This document shows, piece by piece, positions 36,738 to 45,602 of a DNA stretch of 64,000 bases (positions are counted from its first letter, which is position 1; each line of letters opens with the position of its first letter). The notes under the pieces are model-generated. The model had not been told where the DNA came from. It worked only from the letters and a program-made list of their open reading frames with translations, and did no database searches. A program made the translations under genes and the position numbers. The stretch comes from Halobacteriovoraceae bacterium (GTDB lineage Bacteria; Bdellovibrionota; Bacteriovoracia; Bacteriovoracales; Bacteriovoracaceae), in the NCBI GenBank assembly GCA_020635135.1, contig JACKAJ010000015.1:620001-684000 (forward strand), read 5' to 3'.

Positions 36738-37670
36738 CTATAAAAAGTTGGTTTCAAAAAATACTGCAAAATACCTTTCGATTGTTGTTAAATTCGCTGC
36801 ATCTTCAGCAAAACTAATGCAACTACTGTATGTATAAAAAGCAAATATCGGTGCAATTGTAGAATCCACTGTCGTCGCTGCAGTGATAATTGATTGGACA
36901 TCACTAGCTATATTAGAAAGTTCCGCCAGAGAGTCATTCGATGAAAGTGTTGTATTGAGTACAATATCGAGAAGGTGATTAAAATGAACAATCGGATCAC
37001 AAATTCTCGCCGCAAACTCACTCTGTCCAATAGTTCCAATATCGAGATCGGCGTGTCCTGAAAAGTCAGCACAGGCTCCCGTAGAGGCTCCCGTGATATA
37101 GGCTTGAGTGGCGGCATCAGTATAGTCAATCAAACAATCGGTTTTTGTTCCTGTGCCGTCAGCACTTCCGTAATACTGAAACCACTTTCCCAAATGGGCC
37201 AAGATCATGAACATAGCCTGGAGATTCATTTCACTTTTTTCAATAACTCCAAAAGCAGAAGTTCTTGAACTACTTACTGGTGCGGTTGAACTTCCTGAAT
37301 AGAGGATAGTTCGAATTCCATTTTTTAAAGCAACGTATTCAGTACTATTAACAGTTGTTTCCCTAGAAGTTGAAAAAGTAGCGAGAGAATTCAAGAGCTG
37401 TGAAGTGTTAAGATTACTCATGTCATTTGAAACAAAATTAATCTCATTAAAATCACTTTCGCATGCGTAGGAAGCAGCCAATGTTTTTATATAAAAAGGA
37501 TTATTACCATCGCTCACATCAACCAAAGTGCTCTGAGCCTTTTCACAATTGCCATCAGAAAGATAGATATTGGCTTCACGAATAATATCGTCGTCTTTGT
37601 CGCTTTCAGATTCAGTGCTGCATGAAAAGGCCAGGCACACTCCGAGCAAAGCAATCAAGTACTTTTTCAT
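36738..37670 (-). CDS. lipoprotein paired with outer-membrane barrel, unknown function
   Basis: A 310-residue lipoprotein (MKKYLIALLGVCLAFSC). The mature N-terminus looks like a short TPR-type helical repeat (IIREANIYLSDGNCEKAQSTLVDV), followed by a serine/threonine-rich helical region. AAGGAG eight bases before ATG 37670 favours this start over a TTG at 37676. The stop touches the start of the barrel gene, which makes a two-gene operon. Confidence 0.7.
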   Translation of the reverse strand: MKKYLIALLGVCLAFSCSTESESDKDDDIIREANIYLSDGNCEKAQSTLVDVSDGNNPFYIKTLAASYACESDFNEINFVSNDMSNLNTSQLLNSLATFSTSRETTVNSTEYVALKNGIRTILYSGSSTAPVSSSRTSAFGVIEKSEMNLQAMFMILAHLGKWFQYYGSADGTGTKTDCLIDYTDAATQAYITGASTGACADFSGHADLDIGTIGQSEFAARICDPIVHFNHLLDIVLNTTLSSNDSLAELSNIASDVQSIITAATTVDSTIAPIFAFYTYSSCISFAEDAANLTTIERYFAVFFETNFL

Positions 37671-38120
37671 ACCCAAAACTCCTTGCCTTTATTTTAACGG
37701 CTCAAAATTTTGAGGCTAATGGAGGAAAGAAAGTCTATATAAAAAAGACAAATTTAGAGGGCGTGACTTCGACGAAGAAGACCCTTAAATCACCTATTCT
37801 CTTGAATGGTCACAACTCCTGATTTAAGTGAGATTCAAGGAGTTGAGAGTGAAAAGACGAGGCGTACGCTTCCTTCTTGCCTCCGCGTCCTGCTACGGCA
37901 GTTGCATTTAGCAACACGCCTTACAAGGCTCCTGCCTTGTAAGCATCGCAGTCTTTGAATCTCGATAACGACGAAGAAGATCCTTAAATCAACTATTCTC
38001 TTGAATGGTCACAACTCCTGATTTAAGTGAGATTCAAGGAGTTGAGAGTGAAAAGACGAGGCGTACGCTTTGGTACGTCGCAGTCTTTGAATCTCGATAA
38101 CGACGAAGAAGATCCTTAAA
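37671..38120. other. intergenic region filled by palindromic repeats
   Basis: These 450 bases have no credible gene. The first ~100 bases are ordinary AT-rich leader of the lipoprotein gene, read from its start outward. The remainder is the repeat block described at 37770-38132. Confidence 0.7.
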
Positions 38121-38132
38121 TCAGGAGTTGTG
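37770..38132. repeat. nested inverted and direct repeats, two copies 199 bases apart
   Basis: A ~102-base unit at 37770-37871 recurs at 37969-38070 with only a couple of differences. A second shared segment, 37946-37991, recurs at 38078-38123. Within copy B the unit is a nested palindrome: outer arms 38010-38027 and 38115-38132 (18 bp, perfect), middle arms 38029-38037 and 38087-38095, and inner arms near 38053-38066 and 38073-38087. Copy A keeps the middle and inner arms and about nine bases of the outer, but carries a 74-base GC-richer apical insert (37872-37945) with its own hairpins (37920-37943, 10-bp stem; 37901-37915). The right outer arm overlaps the last codons of the aminotransferase gene. 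Confidence 0.85.
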
Positions 38133-39353
38133 AGGCTTGGTGAGATATTCGCAAAGCTTGTTGATTGCATCCTCAAAGGGAATTTCTTCTGTTGTTAAGC
38201 TTATCCGAGCACTATTCGGCAACCCAAAAGGTTTTCCTGGGACTAAGGCAATATGAAGTTTATGAAGAATATCTTCACAAATTTTAAATGAGAGATCACT
38301 TTCCTCGGGATAACGATCTTTGAATACTTTATAGAGGTTCGTTCTCGAAAAATCGAGCATAAAATAAAAAGCTGAGGATGTTTGATACCAACAGTGTGAA
38401 AGATCGTGACTTCGAAAAGCTTCGCGAAGAATTTCAGAAGATCTTCTCAAGTGTGAACGAACTTGTTTTAAGAAAAATTTAAGATTAGAAAACTCAAAAT
38501 CTTTTAGGGCCCTTTGAACGAGACTGTTGGCTCCTGAAGTGGTTTGGCTTTGAATGATGGCCATAGCATCGACAATATCTTTAGGAGCGAGGCAATAGCC
38601 AATTCGCAAGCCGGTTGAAGCAAAGGATTTTGAAATTCCATTAATTATGAGTGTTCGACTAAGTAAGCTTTCATCGTATTGATAGAAGTAAGTCGGTGCA
38701 GGATCATAATAAAAAATATCGCTATAGATTTCATCAGAGATGAGATAAATGCTTGGGTGCTCTTTCATTGCTTCAGCAAAACTTCGCATCCAATCGGAGT
38801 CATAGTGAACACCTGCAGGGTTGTTCGGGCTATTTATAATAATCGCTTTAGTTTTATCTGTAATCTTTTCGAGAATGAGATTAATGTCGGGGCTGAAGCT
38901 ATCGTAGAGATAAGTTTGCACAAATACAGATTTTCCACCCCAGAAATTAATCATCTCCGGATAGGATACCCAATAGGGAGTTAGAATTATGACTTCATCA
39001 CCGGCATCAATCAAACTTCCAAAAGCATTATAAAGAGAATGTTTTGATCCGTTAGAAATGATGCAGTCAAATCCATTGTGTACTTGAAGATCTATTTTTC
39101 TTTGTCCTTCAACATATTCTAAGAATTTTTTTCTTAATACAGGCAAACCTTTAACTGGTGGATATTGAAAACTTCCTAAAAAATTTAATTGGCTACTTAA
39201 AGATTGGATAAATTCAGGGGTCGGTCTAAAATTGAGCTGACCTGATGTAAGATTAAAAACTTCTTTTCCTTGTCTTCTGATGTCTTGAACGATTTCGTTC
39301 CACTCCATCGTGACACTTTTAGAAGATTGAGAAATTCTTTGACTTAGTTTCAT
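38121..39353 (-). CDS. class I/II PLP-dependent aminotransferase
   Basis: A 410-residue aminotransferase of the aspartate-aminotransferase fold. It shows NSPNNPAGVHYD (cofactor-binding Asn), ISDEIYSDIFY (Asp and Tyr contacting PLP), the lysine motif NGISKSFASTGLRIGY with the Schiff-base Lys, and a late Arg in PNSARISL. The amino-acid substrate cannot be read directly. The ATG at 39353 overlaps the rsmD stop by four bases (ATGA). The C-terminal KPHNS codons lie within the repeat arm at 38115-38132, so the repeat may have replaced the original gene end. Confidence 0.9.
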   Translation of the reverse strand: MKLSQRISQSSKSVTMEWNEIVQDIRRQGKEVFNLTSGQLNFRPTPEFIQSLSSQLNFLGSFQYPPVKGLPVLRKKFLEYVEGQRKIDLQVHNGFDCIISNGSKHSLYNAFGSLIDAGDEVIILTPYWVSYPEMINFWGGKSVFVQTYLYDSFSPDINLILEKITDKTKAIIINSPNNPAGVHYDSDWMRSFAEAMKEHPSIYLISDEIYSDIFYYDPAPTYFYQYDESLLSRTLIINGISKSFASTGLRIGYCLAPKDIVDAMAIIQSQTTSGANSLVQRALKDFEFSNLKFFLKQVRSHLRRSSEILREAFRSHDLSHCWYQTSSAFYFMLDFSRTNLYKVFKDRYPEESDLSFKICEDILHKLHIALVPGKPFGLPNSARISLTTEEIPFEDAINKLCEYLTKPHNS

Positions 39354-39940
39354 ATGTTCTCTATGCAAATAAGGTAATGGCTACCTTGCTCATAAATTTT
39401 ATTAATCTCTCCAAACTCACTTAATGAACACTGCTCAATAAGTGATTCGGCAGAGCAAGTTTTATCTTTATCACCTTCAACCCAAATCATCGTAATGATT
39501 TTTTTGTACTCCCGCAATTTTTTTGCCAGCGATCGATAACTTTCAAGCTCTCCATAAGGCGGATCAATATAGATAATGGCCTCTTGCCCATGCAGTAAGC
39601 CTTTGAAATTAAATTTATTGACATCCATGCACAAGCTTTCAATTTGTAAATTGTGCTCAGAAGAATAAGCTTCGCAAAAGCGATCGAGATTCATTTTCAA
39701 ATTTTCAAAGCTTTTATTGTTTTTTTCAATGAAATAAACTTGTCCAGCCCCTCGCGAAAGAGCTTCCATCCCCATGGAACCAGAGCCTGCAAATAAATCA
39801 TAAAAATCATAACCTTCAAGATTTTGAAAGCGATCAAAAATTCTTCGTTTGAGGAGTGAAAGAGTCGGACGGTAAGTAATGTTCTTTGGAATTTTGATGG
39901 TGAAATTTTTAGCAAACCCACCCAAAAGGTGAATAGACAC
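39350..39940 (-). CDS. rsmD: 16S rRNA (guanine966-N2)-methyltransferase RsmD
   Basis: A 196-residue SAM-dependent methyltransferase. It has the RsmD-type N-terminus (RPTLSLLKRRIFDRF), motif I DLFAGSGSMGMEALSRGA and the catalytic motif IYIDPPYGELE. It methylates G966 of 16S rRNA during 30S assembly. It is coupled to the aminotransferase by a four-base overlap and is two bases after the acidic-protein gene. Confidence 0.9.
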   Translation of the reverse strand: MSIHLLGGFAKNFTIKIPKNITYRPTLSLLKRRIFDRFQNLEGYDFYDLFAGSGSMGMEALSRGAGQVYFIEKNNKSFENLKMNLDRFCEAYSSEHNLQIESLCMDVNKFNFKGLLHGQEAIIYIDPPYGELESYRSLAKKLREYKKIITMIWVEGDKDKTCSAESLIEQCSLSEFGEINKIYEQGSHYLICIENI

Positions 39941-39942
39941 TT

Positions 39943-40350
39943 CTAGCCTACTTTCTTTATATCATCCGTATGAAATGGTAATCGCAACTGAAGACCATCT
40001 TCCATTTCAATAACAAGCCCCTCATCTTTTCCATCGATACTAATAAAGACAGACTTTCCGTTCACGAGAAAACTCATATCGAGTTTCATATTCCCTTCAA
40101 CGTTAAAGTTGAGCTGACTATAATTATCTGAAGTTGGAACATCTTCTTCTTCAAAATCTTGCTTTACTTCTTTTTTAGGCTTTGAAATTGGTTTGACATT
40201 ATCTTTTTTAGCAACAACTTTACTTTCTTCTTCATCAGAGGAAGCATGCTGCTCTTCGATTTCGCTTTCTAAGCTTTCAATTTCACTCATGATGTTTGCA
40301 AGTTCATCATCATTAAAATTCTTTTCTTCATTTTCTTTAGGATCGCTCAT
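39943..40350 (-). CDS. acidic protein, unknown function
   Basis: A 135-residue soluble protein. The first ~80 residues are very acidic and low in complexity (NDDELANIMSEIESLESEIEEQ, then a Lys/Glu-rich linker). The last ~55 residues form a compact beta-type domain (NFNVEGNMKLDMSFLVNGKS to LQLRLPFHTDD). No family is recognised. It is the first gene of the rsmD-aminotransferase unit. Confidence 0.6.
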   Translation of the reverse strand: MSDPKENEEKNFNDDELANIMSEIESLESEIEEQHASSDEEESKVVAKKDNVKPISKPKKEVKQDFEEEDVPTSDNYSQLNFNVEGNMKLDMSFLVNGKSVFISIDGKDEGLVIEMEDGLQLRLPFHTDDIKKVG

Positions 40351-40520
40351 ACGATGCTCCTATCCAGTCTAATAGAATTCTTTTACGGCTCATCGGAGAT
40401 TGTTTCAAAAAGTTTAATATTTCATTTTCCATACCCGACAATCCCAATCAAACGGCTAATTAAGTTATTATAGCTAAAACCGATTAATTATTAATTGAAA
40501 TCAATATTGAGGAAAATTTT

Positions 40521-41495
40521 ATGTATCGACTACTCATTTTCACTTTTGTACTGAGCTTCTATTCTTGTTCACAGTTTCAGCATTCTAATAGCAGAACAAT
40601 AGCTTCTGATGAACTCAACCTCCCAGAAAACCCTGAAGAATACCCAGAACTTCTCGATCTTAAAGAAAAACTGGAAGCTGAATTTAGTAAAATTTTTGAT
40701 GAAGATGGAGTTATAAAAAGATTTTCGAGGGAAGAAAAAGATGAGATTCTCCAGACGATTAAGGAACTTTTTAATAAGAAATTAAATTTTATACTCAAAA
40801 TGTCGGAACCCAATATCTCCCCTTTTAAACGGCCTGATGATCTCTATCTGACATTCATGAAAGGTGTGGTCAAAAAGCTGTTTAAAGAAAGAACTCCGTT
40901 TAATTTGGCAGTTATTGAGCATAGTGGTAACATTCTTGGTAACTTCAGAACCTATGTCTATTGGAATAATCAGTATCTCCTAAATGATGAAATGGTTTTA
41001 AAAACTCTCGAAAAAATTCCTAGCATCCAGCAGATGAAAAATTTCGTCATTGCTTATCGTAAGGGAGTAGGAAAAATAGAATTTGAAGGATTAACAAAAC
41101 TAGTTCAAGAGAATAAAATCAATTTTCAATCAGTTAGCGCCAATGAGGCTAAATTTTATTTGGGGTATAACTATCTCTACTGGGATGGCAATATCTATAC
41201 AACCAACCAAGAAATCGAGACACTCTTAAAAACGAAAATCACAGAAGTTAAGCACCTAACTTCCTTTTTATGGGAAAACATCCACTATTTTAATGATCCT
41301 ATTTCAGGCGATGAAAGAATGAAGAGAGTTGTCAGAATTGCCCAGAGTGGATCTTTTTATAACGCCATGAAATTTGAAGCGGCTATCAAAAGCATCGACG
41401 GCGGGCATGTCAATCTTTGCAATGGAAACTTCGTTAAACAATGGGTTGAAACTTTAGGTCCACATCTCGAGTTCTCCCCTCCATTTCTTAAATAA
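40521..41495 (+). CDS. lipoprotein, unknown function
   Basis: A 324-residue lipoprotein (MYRLLIFTFVLSFYSCSQ, lipobox FYSC) preceded by GAGGAAAA. The mature part is helical and charged with no recognised domain. It is 168 bases upstream of the acyl-modification operon in the same direction, but the gap has its own leader structure, so membership is uncertain. Confidence 0.65.
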   Translation: MYRLLIFTFVLSFYSCSQFQHSNSRTIASDELNLPENPEEYPELLDLKEKLEAEFSKIFDEDGVIKRFSREEKDEILQTIKELFNKKLNFILKMSEPNISPFKRPDDLYLTFMKGVVKKLFKERTPFNLAVIEHSGNILGNFRTYVYWNNQYLLNDEMVLKTLEKIPSIQQMKNFVIAYRKGVGKIEFEGLTKLVQENKINFQSVSANEAKFYLGYNYLYWDGNIYTTNQEIETLLKTKITEVKHLTSFLWENIHYFNDPISGDERMKRVVRIAQSGSFYNAMKFEAAIKSIDGGHVNLCNGNFVKQWVETLGPHLEFSPPFLK

Positions 41496-41632
41496 TTTCT
41501 CCAGAGAGATATTTTCACTTTTCAAATCCTAACTATCTGAAATTCTAATTCTTCTTAGTCAATTAAAGACATCGATATTTTCTATATTCCCTGAAAAAAA
41601 TACAGACTCGATCGGGCCAAAAGCTCTCATTT

Positions 41633-41657
41633 ATGCTAAGCATCCTCTCAAGAGGAT
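41633..41657 (+). promoter_or_regulatory. palindrome and hairpin covering the ribosome site of the acyl operon
   Basis: ATGCT-A-AGCAT (41633-41643) runs into a perfect 7-bp hairpin ATCCTCT/AGAGGAT (41642-41648, 41651-41657) with a two-base loop. The right arm contains AGAGG, the ribosome site eight bases before the TTG at 41664. Folding would hide this site, so translation of the first operon gene could be controlled. The 41633-41643 palindrome could also be an operator. Confidence 0.45.
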
Positions 41658-41663
41658 AAACCA

Positions 41664-42350
41664 TTGAAAACAGCTTTTTTCTCTCTCTTTCACGCTCTGT
41701 TGAAGTTTTATTATAAAACTTCTTATAGCTATGAATTGATTGGTCCAATCAAAGGGAATCATCTTACAAAAAAGAGATACGGCGAAATTCTCAAAGTGCG
41801 AGAGCAAAGGTTCAAACACCACACCCCCTATCTTCTCGATAAGTCTGAAGAAAATATCGATTTTTCAAAACACTGCGAACACTTTATCTGCATGAGAAAT
41901 GGAAAGATCCTGGGAAGTGTGCGTTTTACCGACTTTCCTTTTGAGTTTGGTCTTGAACTCGACGAAAGACTTCAAAAAAAATACACCCATAAATATAAAG
42001 AAATTTCTCGACTTGTGACAATTGGAAATGGGCAGATATCAAAACCTCTCCTTACCTACTCAGCGCTTTATTACATCAAAAGAAGACAAATGGAAGGTTT
42101 TATTGCGGTTTGCAAAGCCCCACGGCTTCGTCTTTTTAAAAAATTCGGAATGAAAGTTATTCGATCAAGCGTTTCTTTAAAATCAAGAAACAGCCACGAT
42201 TACAACATGATTACAGCAACTTTTGATGAATTAACAAAATCCCATTTCTTCTACGTCCTCAATAATACTATTAACAAAAGCATGAGACCTTTTTCTCTTG
42301 CCACAAAAAGCTGGATTTTAAATGGACAAAGAAATAAAAAGACTTCATAA
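41664..42350 (+). CDS. FeeM/LuxI-like acyltransferase
   Basis: A 228-residue protein resembling N-acyl amino acid synthases (autoinducer-synthase/GNAT fold). It shows the R-x-x-R-F segment ILKVREQRFKHH, beta strands FICMRNGKILGSVRFTD, the EISRLVTIGN motif with the conserved Glu/Arg pair, and LRLFKKFGMKVI at the C-terminal strand. It would transfer an acyl chain from ACP or CoA to an amine. The start is TTG with AGAGG upstream. It overlaps the following desaturase gene by 29 bases. The acyl acceptor is unknown. Confidence 0.65.
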   Translation: MKTAFFSLFHALLKFYYKTSYSYELIGPIKGNHLTKKRYGEILKVREQRFKHHTPYLLDKSEENIDFSKHCEHFICMRNGKILGSVRFTDFPFEFGLELDERLQKKYTHKYKEISRLVTIGNGQISKPLLTYSALYYIKRRQMEGFIAVCKAPRLRLFKKFGMKVIRSSVSLKSRNSHDYNMITATFDELTKSHFFYVLNNTINKSMRPFSLATKSWILNGQRNKKTS

Positions 42351-43209
42351 AGTCTCTCACATAAAAGGTACCTATAGTATTCTTATCGAATGGTTCATGA
42401 TCGCTATCGCCATCTATGCCAGCGAGTCTCTCAATTCAGTTCTTTTCACCATCGCTGTTCTCTTTTTTATTGCTGGTAGACAGCATGCTCTTGCCTTTTG
42501 TGTCCACGAAGGTGTTCACTATCTCGTCTCAAGCCATAAAAAACTTAATGATTTTTTTGTCAATGGCTTTGCCGCTTGGCCGATGTTTATGGAAGTTAAA
42601 ACGTACCGAGGAAATCACCTTGCCCATCACCGTTATAACAATACTGAAAAAGATCCCGACTGGGTAAGAAAGAATAACGAGCAATGGGTATTTCCTAGAA
42701 ATAAAGAAAAACTTTTTTTTGATTTCACTCGATCATTTTTTGGCCTTGAAAGCCTTAAAACCTTTTACGCTTTATCGGGATTGGATGCCCAGAAGAAAGG
42801 TTTAACAGCTAAAACAGGGATTTCAAAAAACCTTAAATTTTTAAAAATCTTCTATTATTTAACTTTTGCAGTATTGTTCATAAAACTTGATATCTGGGAT
42901 AAGTATCTCCTCTATTGGATCCTCCCCCTTTTTACTTGGCTTCAAGTTCTCAATCGTATGAGAAAAATATCTGAACACTTTGGGCTCTACAATGAAAATC
43001 CTGATCTTCGAACCAGAACAGTTGTTCCAAATATTTTAGAGCAAATTTTTATTGCCCCCAAAAACATTTCTTATCATTGTGAACATCATTATTATCCACA
43101 AGTTCCCTATTACAATTTAAAAAAGCTCCATAAAAAACTCCTTAAAAATAAAGAAAAACCTATGCATGTGACCTATGGTTACTGGAATGTTTTGAAGGAG
43201 TGCTTGTAA
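42322..43209 (+). CDS. membrane fatty acid desaturase/hydroxylase family protein (1)
   Basis: A 295-residue membrane diiron enzyme. The three histidine boxes are VHEGVHY (HxxxH), NHLAHHRYNN (HxxHH) and YHCEHHYYP (HxxHH). Four hydrophobic segments flank the boxes (around residues 18-50 and 175-215). The family introduces double bonds or hydroxyls in acyl chains or carotenoid-type substrates. It starts inside the acyltransferase gene, so translational coupling is likely. Confidence 0.88.
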   Translation: MDKEIKRLHKVSHIKGTYSILIEWFMIAIAIYASESLNSVLFTIAVLFFIAGRQHALAFCVHEGVHYLVSSHKKLNDFFVNGFAAWPMFMEVKTYRGNHLAHHRYNNTEKDPDWVRKNNEQWVFPRNKEKLFFDFTRSFFGLESLKTFYALSGLDAQKKGLTAKTGISKNLKFLKIFYYLTFAVLFIKLDIWDKYLLYWILPLFTWLQVLNRMRKISEHFGLYNENPDLRTRTVVPNILEQIFIAPKNISYHCEHHYYPQVPYYNLKKLHKKLLKNKEKPMHVTYGYWNVLKECL

Positions 43210-43212
43210 ATC

Positions 43213-44244
43213 GTGGAAACGTATTCTCAAGAAATCAAAAATTATTATTCTCAAGAAAACGAAATCACAAAAAAAGCAGTTTTTTTGAATTCAAACGAAA
43301 CAATAAATATTAACGATTATATATCTCAATTGCGAGAATGGAGATCTCACCACGCTTTCTTTCATTTTTGCATGGAACTTTTTCCATTTTCTTTTTTTAT
43401 AATTATTTTTTCTAGTCTTTATTATTTCACTCTCAATTCACAATTACCTATAATTTTTAAAATAATTATCTTCACAATTGTTCACGGCATTTTTTCATAC
43501 CAATATGTCGTCTATACTTTACACGAAGCAGGCGGTCATGGCATTCTCAGAAAATTTCCAAGTTTAAGCCAAATATTTTTTCACTCCAGTCGTCTCTTTT
43601 TTGCTGACCCCATTTATTATCGTAGACGACACACGAATCACCATAATTACCTTGGAACCGAACAAGATGGTGCCTTCACTCATTTTGTTCTTCCTCAAAG
43701 AATCCTCATCAGCATGCTTCCTGGAGCTGGAGTTTTCTTTAAAAATAACTATAAAATTGCCCAGGATGAAAAATTCACACCTTCAATGTTTTTCTCACTC
43801 CTGACAGGACTTAGCTTTGTGGCAATTCAAGCTTATATATTAGGTTCCCTTTGGTCAGTTGGAGTCTCGTTTATTATTTTGATTGTTTTGAGCCCATGGA
43901 TTGCAATGATTCTCGATAGAACAAGAGAGAGCGTCGAACACCAAGGCATGCCAAACAATAAAAAAATGGGAGCCAAAGAACTTGGTTTGGGTCCGTTGGC
44001 CCTTCTTATTGGAGGTGGCCCCTGGGGACAACCTTGTCACTTTTCCCATCACTATGCACCTGATTTGAGTTGGTACCAGCAAATTTTGCTCCATAAATTT
44101 ATCCTCAAAAATACATCAGATGAATTTTTAAACTTTTATGGATTCAGCAAAACAACAATCGCAATACTTCGAGAAACATTTATATTTTATAAAAACTATT
44201 GGCAAGAAAACCAATTTCATAAAATACCCCAGGAGTCGTTATGA
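43213..44244 (+). CDS. membrane fatty acid desaturase family protein (2)
   Basis: A 343-residue second membrane desaturase, clearly different from its neighbour. Histidine boxes are LHEAGGHG (HxxxxH), RRRHTNHHNY (HxxHH) and CHFSHHYAPDLSWYQQ (HxxHH). Membrane segments lie around residues 50-105 and 195-235. The start is GTG with AAGGAG 12 bases away. It overlaps the next gene by four bases. Two distinct desaturases in one operon suggest a multiply modified acyl chain. Confidence 0.88.
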   Translation: METYSQEIKNYYSQENEITKKAVFLNSNETININDYISQLREWRSHHAFFHFCMELFPFSFFIIIFSSLYYFTLNSQLPIIFKIIIFTIVHGIFSYQYVVYTLHEAGGHGILRKFPSLSQIFFHSSRLFFADPIYYRRRHTNHHNYLGTEQDGAFTHFVLPQRILISMLPGAGVFFKNNYKIAQDEKFTPSMFFSLLTGLSFVAIQAYILGSLWSVGVSFIILIVLSPWIAMILDRTRESVEHQGMPNNKKMGAKELGLGPLALLIGGGPWGQPCHFSHHYAPDLSWYQQILLHKFILKNTSDEFLNFYGFSKTTIAILRETFIFYKNYWQENQFHKIPQESL

Positions 44245-44939
44245 GTTACGTAGAAAGGTTGATGAAAACTTTAAATGAAGAAATGGACTATATTGCAGAG
44301 AATGGAAAACTTGAATTGCTCATGACTCCAGGCTTTGTCGACAAAAGACTTTATGCTATTTATATGACCGAAACTTACCATTACACAAAACACAATGCTC
44401 GTAATCAAGCCATTGTGGCTACTCGTCAAGAAGATATGAATCCAGGCTATATGCGCTTTTGTCTCAACCATGCAAGAGAAGAAGTCGGCCATGAACTCAT
44501 GGCCCTTAAAGATATTCAAAAACTTGGTTTTGATGTCAGTGAGCAAACACTTCCACGCCCTCTGGTCTCCACACAAGCTCTCATCGCCTATCTCTACTAT
44601 ATTTCTCACAATGAGAATCCTGTTGGGAGACTTGGCTATAGTTTTTGGGCCGAGCGAGTTTATCAATTCATTCGCCCACTACTTGGCTTGATGGAAACAG
44701 GACTCAAAATCCCCAAAAGTGCGATGACATTTTTTAATGAACACTCTGATATCGATGCCAAACATGCTGAGGAAGTCGATGAAGCTATCTCTCGCTATGT
44801 CACCAATGAAGAAGATTACAAAATTGTAGAAGAAATAATGCTCAATTCGTTAAAACTAACTTTTGAAATGACAAATGAAGTAATTGCCGAGTTTCAAAAA
44901 GTAAAAGATTCTAAGGAGACAAGATATTATTATCTTTGA
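44241..44939 (+). CDS. heme-oxygenase-like diiron (HDO-type) oxidase candidate
   Basis: A 232-residue all-helical protein of the TenA/PqqC/UndA fold. Likely ligands are in YMTETYHYTKHNAR, AREEVGHELMALKDIQKLGF and EHSDIDAKHAEEVDE, which give the Glu/His pattern of HDO enzymes. Characterised relatives act on fatty acids (terminal alkene formation) or amino-acid-derived substrates; this one's reaction is unknown. It follows the two desaturases with a four-base overlap and has a counterpart at 24930-25586. Confidence 0.7.
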   Translation: MSYVERLMKTLNEEMDYIAENGKLELLMTPGFVDKRLYAIYMTETYHYTKHNARNQAIVATRQEDMNPGYMRFCLNHAREEVGHELMALKDIQKLGFDVSEQTLPRPLVSTQALIAYLYYISHNENPVGRLGYSFWAERVYQFIRPLLGLMETGLKIPKSAMTFFNEHSDIDAKHAEEVDEAISRYVTNEEDYKIVEEIMLNSLKLTFEMTNEVIAEFQKVKDSKETRYYYL

Positions 44940-44945
44940 TTAATC

Positions 44946-45602
44946 ATGCGTAAAGATACACCCAAAGCTTTAGAGCGTATTTTCTTTTTTTATCCTTTGT
45001 TTCAAGGATTGGGGATCCTCTCTTCGCTAGGATTTGTTATCCTTCAGAAAAATTTTTTCATTAGTATTATATCTTTACTCTTTTTTTCTTACATCCTTTC
45101 TCCTCTTCTATGGCTATTCATAAAAAAAGTTTCGGGAGAATTTCCCACTAACTCTTATATGGGAAAAAAAGTTAAGTCAGGAAACTTATGGTTGATTTCC
45201 TATCAACTTCAATTTCTCTATAATACCATACGCCTTTTTGAAGCTCTCCTCTTGTTTGTCCCAGGGCTTTATAGTTTTTGGCTTAGACTCTGGGGAAGTT
45301 CTATTGGTGAGAAAATCCTATGGGCTCCCAATGTTTCTATCATTGATCGCAACTTGATCGATATCGGTGACCGCGTCCTTTTAGGAAACAATTCATACCT
45401 CTCTTCTCATATTATCAAAAAGCGAGAACGAGGGCGTTATCAGATTTATGTAAAAAAAATTAAAATTGAAAATGATGCTGTCATTTCTTTTGGATCAAAT
45501 CTTTCAGCAGGTGTAGTCATCGGTGAACAATCATTTATTCCTGCCAAATCGGATCTTTATCCCAACACAAACGTCCTAGGAGGAGAGAATTATGCCCAGT
45601 GA
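44946..45602 (+). CDS. left-handed beta-helix (hexapeptide) acyltransferase-like membrane protein
   Basis: A 218-residue protein. The N-terminal hydrophobic part has two to three helices (residues 10-60). After LWGSSIGEKILWAPN, imperfect hexapeptide repeats follow (IDIGDRVLLGNNSYLSSH, IENDAVISFGSNLSAGVVIG), typical of LbH O-acyltransferases. The number of coils is small, so a trimer or a reduced fold is expected. It overlaps the next gene by 11 bases. It probably acts on the same pathway at the inner membrane. Confidence 0.7.
   Translation: MRKDTPKALERIFFFYPLFQGLGILSSLGFVILQKNFFISIISLLFFSYILSPLLWLFIKKVSGEFPTNSYMGKKVKSGNLWLISYQLQFLYNTIRLFEALLLFVPGLYSFWLRLWGSSIGEKILWAPNVSIIDRNLIDIGDRVLLGNNSYLSSHIIKKRERGRYQIYVKKIKIENDAVISFGSNLSAGVVIGEQSFIPAKSDLYPNTNVLGGENYAQ

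Noticed and set aside
37770..38132. Possible CRISPR-like array
   Set aside because: Only two long copies, with internal palindromes and no regular spacers or cas genes; treated as a palindromic repeat element.
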